The position numbers and the translations under genes were made by a program. The notes beneath the pieces were generated by a model. It did not search any database. It was given only the letters and a program-made list of their open reading frames with translations, and was not told the origin of the DNA. A stretch of 9,393 nt of DNA. Origin: Deltaproteobacteria bacterium. GTDB lineage: Bacteria > Desulfobacterota > Desulfobaccia > Desulfobaccales > 0-14-0-80-60-11. The DNA lies in assembly GCA_019308625.1 (NCBI GenBank), contig JAFDHU010000030.1, positions 1 through 9,393 of the forward strand, in the 5' to 3' direction. Each line of letters begins with the position of its first letter. Positions within the stretch are counted from its first letter, which is position 1. Of the stretch, positions 5,958-9,393 are shown in pieces.

Positions 5958-6887
5958 ATGTCGCGACCAAAAATCACGGTGGTGGGCGCTGGCAACGTGG
6001 GGGCCACTGCGGCCCACTGGGCCGCCGCCCGGGAGCTGGCGGACATCGTCCTGGTGGACGTGGTGGAGGGCATGCCCCAGGGCAAGGCCCTGGACCTGAT
6101 GCAGGCCCGGCCCATCTTCGGCTTTAACGTGGACATCGTCGGGGCCAACGACTATGAGCCCACCAAAGACTCGGACATCGTTATCATCACCGCCGGCATC
6201 GCCCGCAAACCCGGAATGAGCCGGGAGGACCTCATCAACACCAACAAAAACATCGTGGCCGCGGTCACCCGGGAAGCGGTGGCCAAGAGCCCCAATGCCA
6301 TCCTCCTTGTGGTCAGCAACCCCCTGGACGCCATGTGCTACGTGGCCTACAAGGTGAGCGGCTTCCCCAAGGAACGGGTCATAGGCATGGCCGGCATCCT
6401 GGACACCGCCCGCTTCCGCTGCTTCATCGCCATGGAGCTCAACGTGGCGGTGGAGGAAATCCAGGCCATGGTGCTGGGCGGTCACGGCGATGAGATGGTG
6501 CCGGTGGTGAGCGCCACCAACGTCTCCGGGGTTCCCCTGACCGACTTTCTCCCCCCGGAGAAAATCCGCGCCTTGGTGGAGCGCACCCAGAAAGGCGGCG
6601 GCGAGATCGTGGCCCTGCTCAAGACCGGCTCGGCCTTCTACGCCCCGGCCGCCGCGGTGGTGCAGATGGCTGAGGCCATCCTGAAGGATCAAAAAAGGCT
6701 GGTGCCGGCCTCCGCCTACCTGGAAGGCGAATACGGCTTGCATGATCTGTTCTTCGGCGTGCCCGTGATCCTGGGGGCCAGGGGGATTGAGAAAATCCTG
6801 ACCCTCAAGCTCACTCCCGAGGAGGAAGAGATGCTGAAAAAATCCGCCGCGGCGGTGGCCCGGACCCGGGAGGTACTCAATATGTAA
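5958..6887 (+). CDS. mdh: Malate dehydrogenase (LDH-like, NAD-dependent)
   Basis: A 309-residue cytoplasmic enzyme that interconverts malate and oxaloacetate with NAD(H) in the TCA cycle. The Rossmann motif GAGNVG is at 10-15, and D34 at the end of the second strand binds the NAD ribose. The active-site loop ARKPGMSR carries R83, in the position where lactate dehydrogenases have Gln; Arg there selects oxaloacetate/malate. R89 follows. The catalytic set continues with N121 (SNPLDAM), D149 and R152 (GILDTARFR) and H176 (GGHGDEMVP). Length and motifs fit the LDH-like (type 3) malate dehydrogenases. The start ATG has a near-ideal Shine-Dalgarno AAGGAGGA (5945-5952) five bases upstream. The gene stands alone between a structured leader and a strong terminator, so it is probably monocistronic. 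Confidence 0.97.
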   Translation: MSRPKITVVGAGNVGATAAHWAAARELADIVLVDVVEGMPQGKALDLMQARPIFGFNVDIVGANDYEPTKDSDIVIITAGIARKPGMSREDLINTNKNIVAAVTREAVAKSPNAILLVVSNPLDAMCYVAYKVSGFPKERVIGMAGILDTARFRCFIAMELNVAVEEIQAMVLGGHGDEMVPVVSATNVSGVPLTDFLPPEKIRALVERTQKGGGEIVALLKTGSAFYAPAAAVVQMAEAILKDQKRLVPASAYLEGEYGLHDLFFGVPVILGARGIEKILTLKLTPEEEEMLKKSAAAVARTREVLNM

Positions 6888-6906
6888 TTTCCCTTATCTG
6901 CTGGGG

Positions 6907-6954
6907 AAGGGGCCTGCTCCGCACCGGAGAGGCCTCTTCTGCCCCTTCTTTTTT
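6907..6954 (+). terminator. Rho-independent terminator of mdh
   Basis: Twenty bases after the mdh stop, AAGGGGC (6907-6913) pairs with GCCCCTT (6941-6947). A nested CTCCG/CGGAG hairpin (6917-6921, 6925-6929) lies inside, and a run of six T (6949-6954) follows one base after the stem. Confidence 0.88.
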
Positions 6955-6973
6955 CATCCTGCCCTGCCCTGTC

Positions 6974-6988
6974 CGGCGCCGGGCGCCG
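6974..6988 (+). repeat. Short GC-rich inverted repeat downstream of the mdh terminator
   Basis: CGGCGC (6974-6979), a 3-nt loop and GCGCCG (6983-6988) form a perfect hairpin, followed by a pyrimidine-rich stretch without a clean T-run. It could be a secondary transcription block between mdh and cheZ. Apart from this and the flanking elements, the 272-bp gap shows no gene. Confidence 0.35.
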
Positions 6989-7079
6989 AAATCCTTTCTT
7001 CTCCCAGATTCTCTCCCCCTTGTGAGGCCAAGGCGGGCACCGGCCTGCGATCTCCCACTCAAATGCTTCTCCGCAGCCT

Positions 7080-7106
7080 TAAGTTTTCCTGGACACAGGA
7101 CGATAT
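7080..7106 (+). promoter_or_regulatory. FliA (sigma-28)-type promoter candidate for cheZ
   Basis: TAAG (7080-7083), a 15-bp spacer and GACGATAT (7099-7106) match the flagellar sigma-28 pattern TAAA-N15-GCCGATAA at 3/4 and 6/8 positions with exact spacing. The extended -35 also keeps the T-run of TAAAGTTT. It lies 53 bp upstream of a chemotaxis gene, which is the expected class of target. Confidence 0.55.
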
Positions 7107-7159
7107 CTTGCTTAAACGCCCCCGGTGCGGGGTAATTTCTTCTTTATGAAGGCCGCGGC

Positions 7160-8623
7160 ATGCAGAAGCAATCACAGATGGAAGTGAGCCTGCGGGTGGG
7201 GGAGCAGGATTTTACCCTGCGCCTGAACGGTTTGAGCCTGAAGGTCTTGCCGGCCGGCGGGCAGGATGGCATGGGGCCTTGTGTGGAGATCCGGCCCGTA
7301 TTTTCACAGGGTGACAGGGCCGGAGAGGGAGCTTTTCCGTCAGACTCCCCCGGAGGAGCGGCAGAGACCGCCCGGCTGTCGGAGGAAGCCGCCCACTACC
7401 GCAGCATCTCCCAGGAAATTTACGAAGGCCTGGGTCGGCTGGCCAAGCAAATCAACCTCTCCATTCAGGACCTGTCCTTGACAGACATCCTCCAGACTCA
7501 GGGAGCCAGCCCGGGGGATAACCTGGATCAGGTAAGAAACCAGGTGACCGACGTCCTGCAGATTACCGAAGAAGCCGCCCTCAATATCCTGAACCTGGTG
7601 GAGCACATCCAGGAGGACTGCCAGAGGGTCCAGGGCCATCTCCAGCAGCTTATGGAAAACTCCGGGGACTCCGGCGAGGAAGAGGAGGCCCCCGCGGCCT
7701 CCAGAGGAGCCGGGCGGCTGGAATCCTTGCTGCGTTCTCAGGGGGAGGTCCTGGATGGGTTGATCCGGGAACATTTTCCTTCCTCCGAGCCGGCCGCGGA
7801 GGCCGTGCCGCGGCTGGGTCTGCCCCAGGTGCTCCAGCTTCTCCTGGAATTTTGCGGCACCGAAGCGGTCAAGCCCCATTTGAAATCCCTGCACTCCCAG
7901 CATGAGGCCCTGTTTCGGGTGGAGGAGGCCGAACAGTCCCTGGCCCGCCTGGTCGCAGAGGCCCCGGAGGAGGAGGGCTTTCGGCAGCTCCCGGTGGACA
8001 AGGTGCTGGCCGCCCTCCAGGAGGCTGCTACCGAGGACCGGGTGAAAGGGTTGTTCACCAAACTCCTGGATTCCGCGGGGAAAGTTTTTCCCACCTCCTC
8101 CCTTCCCTGGGAAATCCAGGCTCCTGAGGACGCCCCACCGGCGGCGTCCCAACCCGAGGTGGCGGCCCGCTGGCAGGAATTTTTCGCCGCGCTGCAGGCT
8201 CTGGCGGCCCACCAGAAAGGCGCCGGGGCCAGTAGTTCGGGGGCGGAGCACCGGTGCCAGGAGGTCCTGGAGGCCCTGGAGGCCGCCCAACGCATTCATG
8301 ACTCCCTGTCCCGGATTACCGAGGCCCTGTCATTTCAGGACCTCTCTGGGCAGCGCCTGCTCAAGGTCCTGAAAATCCTGCGTCATCTGCAGGTCCAGGT
8401 GCTCAGCCTGCTGGTGGCCGCGGGCAACAAACTCAAAATCACCACCCCGGGCGAAGGAGAGGTCTTCACCGAAACTGAGAGGTCGGCCCAGGAGGAGCTG
8501 CACCGGATGCTGCATTCCTGCACGGGAGGCTCTCACGACGCGGCGATGGCGGAAACCCCCGCCGAGCAGCAGCCCCTGGACCAGGAGGCCATCAACGAGC
8601 TCCTCACCAGCATGGGCTTTTAA
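7160..8623 (+). CDS. cheZ: CheZ-family CheY-P phosphatase with large central insertion
   Basis: A 487-residue cytoplasmic protein, over twice the 214 residues of E. coli CheZ. CheZ dephosphorylates CheY-P to reset the flagellar switch. Residues 75-165 resemble the first CheZ hairpin helix (EIYEGLGRLAKQI, then DVLQITEEAALNILNLVE, like the E. coli MTAQAAERALNSVE region). Residues 371-425 match the catalytic helix: SFQDLSGQRLLKVL places D394 and Q398 at the E. coli D143/Q147 positions. The C-terminus DQEAINELLTSMGF (474-487) matches the CheY-binding tail that ends LLDSLGF in E. coli. Between the two helices lie about 200 extra residues: an acidic linker, then two similar helical units (221-252 and 277-310). 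An N-terminal 45-residue strand-rich extension is also unusual. Start ATG has a modest AAGG site 7 nt upstream. A FliA-type promoter precedes the gene. Confidence 0.85.
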   Translation: MQKQSQMEVSLRVGEQDFTLRLNGLSLKVLPAGGQDGMGPCVEIRPVFSQGDRAGEGAFPSDSPGGAAETARLSEEAAHYRSISQEIYEGLGRLAKQINLSIQDLSLTDILQTQGASPGDNLDQVRNQVTDVLQITEEAALNILNLVEHIQEDCQRVQGHLQQLMENSGDSGEEEEAPAASRGAGRLESLLRSQGEVLDGLIREHFPSSEPAAEAVPRLGLPQVLQLLLEFCGTEAVKPHLKSLHSQHEALFRVEEAEQSLARLVAEAPEEEGFRQLPVDKVLAALQEAATEDRVKGLFTKLLDSAGKVFPTSSLPWEIQAPEDAPPAASQPEVAARWQEFFAALQALAAHQKGAGASSSGAEHRCQEVLEALEAAQRIHDSLSRITEALSFQDLSGQRLLKVLKILRHLQVQVLSLLVAAGNKLKITTPGEGEVFTETERSAQEELHRMLHSCTGGSHDAAMAETPAEQQPLDQEAINELLTSMGF

Positions 8624-8701
8624 ATGGGATGGTTGCGAAGGTTTCAGAGGGCGGGCTTTGAGTGGCCCAAGAGCGGCACGGGTATTGCTAAAGGATAGGG
8701 C
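8624..8701 (+). other. Spacer between cheZ and the transglycosylase gene
   Basis: There is no terminator in these 78 bp, so the two genes are probably cotranscribed. The only recognisable element is the Shine-Dalgarno AAAGGATAGGG just before the ATG at 8702. Confidence 0.5.
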
Positions 8702-9393
8702 ATGTTCCGCACTCCGGTGTTCAAGGCCTTGGCATTGTATGCCGCGGCCCCTGTGGTGAGGGCCCGGGGGCCTGCCTTGGCTTCCGGGCTGCCATCGGCC
8801 GGGAGCGCAGACACGGCCTTTGCCCGTCTTCTCACGGAAGCCCTGCTCACCCGGCAACGCCCTCCTTCTGGGCTGCCTTTGGGGCGGCAGGAGTTTCCAC
8901 GCTATGCGGCGCTGGGCCCTCGGGGCGACGCCCGGCTTTCCCGGGCCCTGTTGCGGCACGCCCTGTCCGGCCAGCCCTTTTCCAGGAGTGCCGCTTTGAG
9001 AGGCTCCCCTCGCCGCCCGGGCAATCACGCCGAGCGCCTCTTTCGCGCCGCCCTCCTCAGACCCCGGACCCTGGCCGCTGCTCCTTCCGCCTACGATGGC
9101 CTCATCCGCCAAGCCGCCCAACGCCACGGGGTTCCCGAGGAGCTCATCCGGGCGATAATCAAGGTAGAGAGCAACTTCAACCCCTATGCCACCTCCCCCA
9201 AGGGGGCCATGGGGCTTATGCAGTTGATGCCGGGAACCGCCCGCTACCTGGGGGTGAAATCCCCCTATGACCCGGCGGAAAACATTGACGGAGGCACCCG
9301 CTACCTGCGCGAGCTTCTGGACCGTTACCAGGGCAGTGTGCCCCTGGCTCTGGCCGCCTACAACTGGGGCCCCGGCAACCTGGACAAGGGAGG
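8702..9393 (+). CDS. SLT-domain lytic transglycosylase, cut at the window edge
   Basis: The frame is open for 230 codons to the window end. Residues about 131-230 are a soluble-lytic-transglycosylase domain, which cleaves peptidoglycan to 1,6-anhydromuramyl products. The catalytic glutamate is E156 in IKVESNFNP. The family blocks SPKGAMGLMQLMPGTA (165-180), AENIDGGTRYL and ALAAYNWGPGNLDKG (216-230) follow in order. Perhaps 20-40 residues are missing at the C-terminus. The first 130 residues are Arg/Ala/Leu-rich with no recognised domain. A hydrophobic stretch at 7-19 is weak as a signal peptide, so export is uncertain; secretion through the flagellar apparatus is a possibility. Start: an in-frame TAG at 8696-8698 rules out anything longer, and AAGGA lies 6 nt before the ATG. 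The neighbouring cheZ suggests a role in passing the flagellum through the cell wall, which is inference. Confidence 0.88.
   Translation, partial: MFRTPVFKALALYAAAPVVRARGPALASGLPSAGSADTAFARLLTEALLTRQRPPSGLPLGRQEFPRYAALGPRGDARLSRALLRHALSGQPFSRSAALRGSPRRPGNHAERLFRAALLRPRTLAAAPSAYDGLIRQAAQRHGVPEELIRAIIKVESNFNPYATSPKGAMGLMQLMPGTARYLGVKSPYDPAENIDGGTRYLRELLDRYQGSVPLALAAYNWGPGNLDKG

Noticed and set aside
5885..6127. 80-codon small gene in the mdh leader
   Set aside because: Most of it lies inside mdh in a shadow frame. It is kept only as a possible regulatory upstream frame, not as a protein gene.
5910..6743. 277-codon minus-strand open frame opposite mdh
   Set aside because: His/Gly/Asp-rich shadow of mdh without any recognisable domain.
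7034..7048. Sigma-54 promoter (GG...GC) upstream of cheZ
   Set aside because: A GG/GC pair with 10-bp spacing exists, but the surrounding TGGCAC and TTGC bases do not line up.
7119..7132. CCCC...GGGG hairpin before cheZ as terminator or riboswitch
   Set aside because: Only four base pairs, and the following TAATTTCTTC is not a proper T-run.
7340..8299. 319-codon minus-strand open frame opposite cheZ
   Set aside because: Antisense shadow with low-complexity Gly/Leu/Gln composition; the CheZ motifs on the plus strand settle the coding strand.
8330..9127. 265-codon minus-strand open frame opposite the cheZ end and the transglycosylase
   Set aside because: It crosses the 3' end of cheZ, the spacer and the 5' part of the transglycosylase without sequence features of its own.

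Overview
The window is a chromosomal housekeeping stretch of GC-rich DNA (roughly 60% or more G+C by eye). It carries eight genes. Five lie on the minus strand (positions 10-5718) and three on the plus strand (5958 to the right edge), diverging from a 239-bp spacer. The gene content (menaquinone-type prenyltransferase, lactate-dehydrogenase-like malate dehydrogenase, LapA-domain protein, Ap4A-phosphorylase-like HIT protein, CheZ) fits a Gram-negative, motile, menaquinone-using bacterium. My best guess is Desulfobacterota (the former Deltaproteobacteria). This is an inference from gene style; there is no rRNA or other phylogenetic marker gene in the window that I could compare.

Minus-strand half, read in the direction of transcription. 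A UbiA-superfamily, MenA-like prenyltransferase (5718-4810) is preceded by a perfect consensus sigma-70 promoter (TTGACA, 17 bp, TATAAT). It is followed, 152 bp on, by a type III (Rhizobium etli AII-like) L-asparaginase family protein (4657-3653). After a spacer with its own promoter-like sequence comes a HIT-domain nucleotide hydrolase/phosphorylase (3535-3026). This overlaps a small LapA-domain membrane protein (3038-2664) by 13 bp. A 144-bp spacer leads to mutS. The mutS gene is broken: all domains are well preserved, but a short deletion of about 22-25 nt at about position 343 shifts the frame between the Walker B/D-loop and the conserved ATHY segment. The gene therefore reads as a 742-residue truncated product (2519-291) plus a detached, still intact C-terminal frame (342-10).

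Plus-strand half. A structured leader with hairpins precedes mdh (5958-6887), which ends at a clear Rho-independent terminator (6907-6954). Next, behind a FliA (sigma-28)-type promoter candidate (7080-7106), lies a 487-residue CheZ-family CheY-P phosphatase (7160-8623). It keeps the catalytic DLSGQ helix and the CheY-binding C-terminal tail, but about 200 residues are inserted in the middle. A lytic transglycosylase with an SLT domain (8702 onwards) follows 78 bp later and is cut by the window edge. The last two genes look like the start of a flagellar/chemotaxis unit.

I see no CRISPR array, insertion sequence, tRNA, rRNA, phage or defence system. The most notable items are the damaged mutS, the enlarged CheZ with a duplicated module inside its insertion, and the promoters of menA and cheZ.
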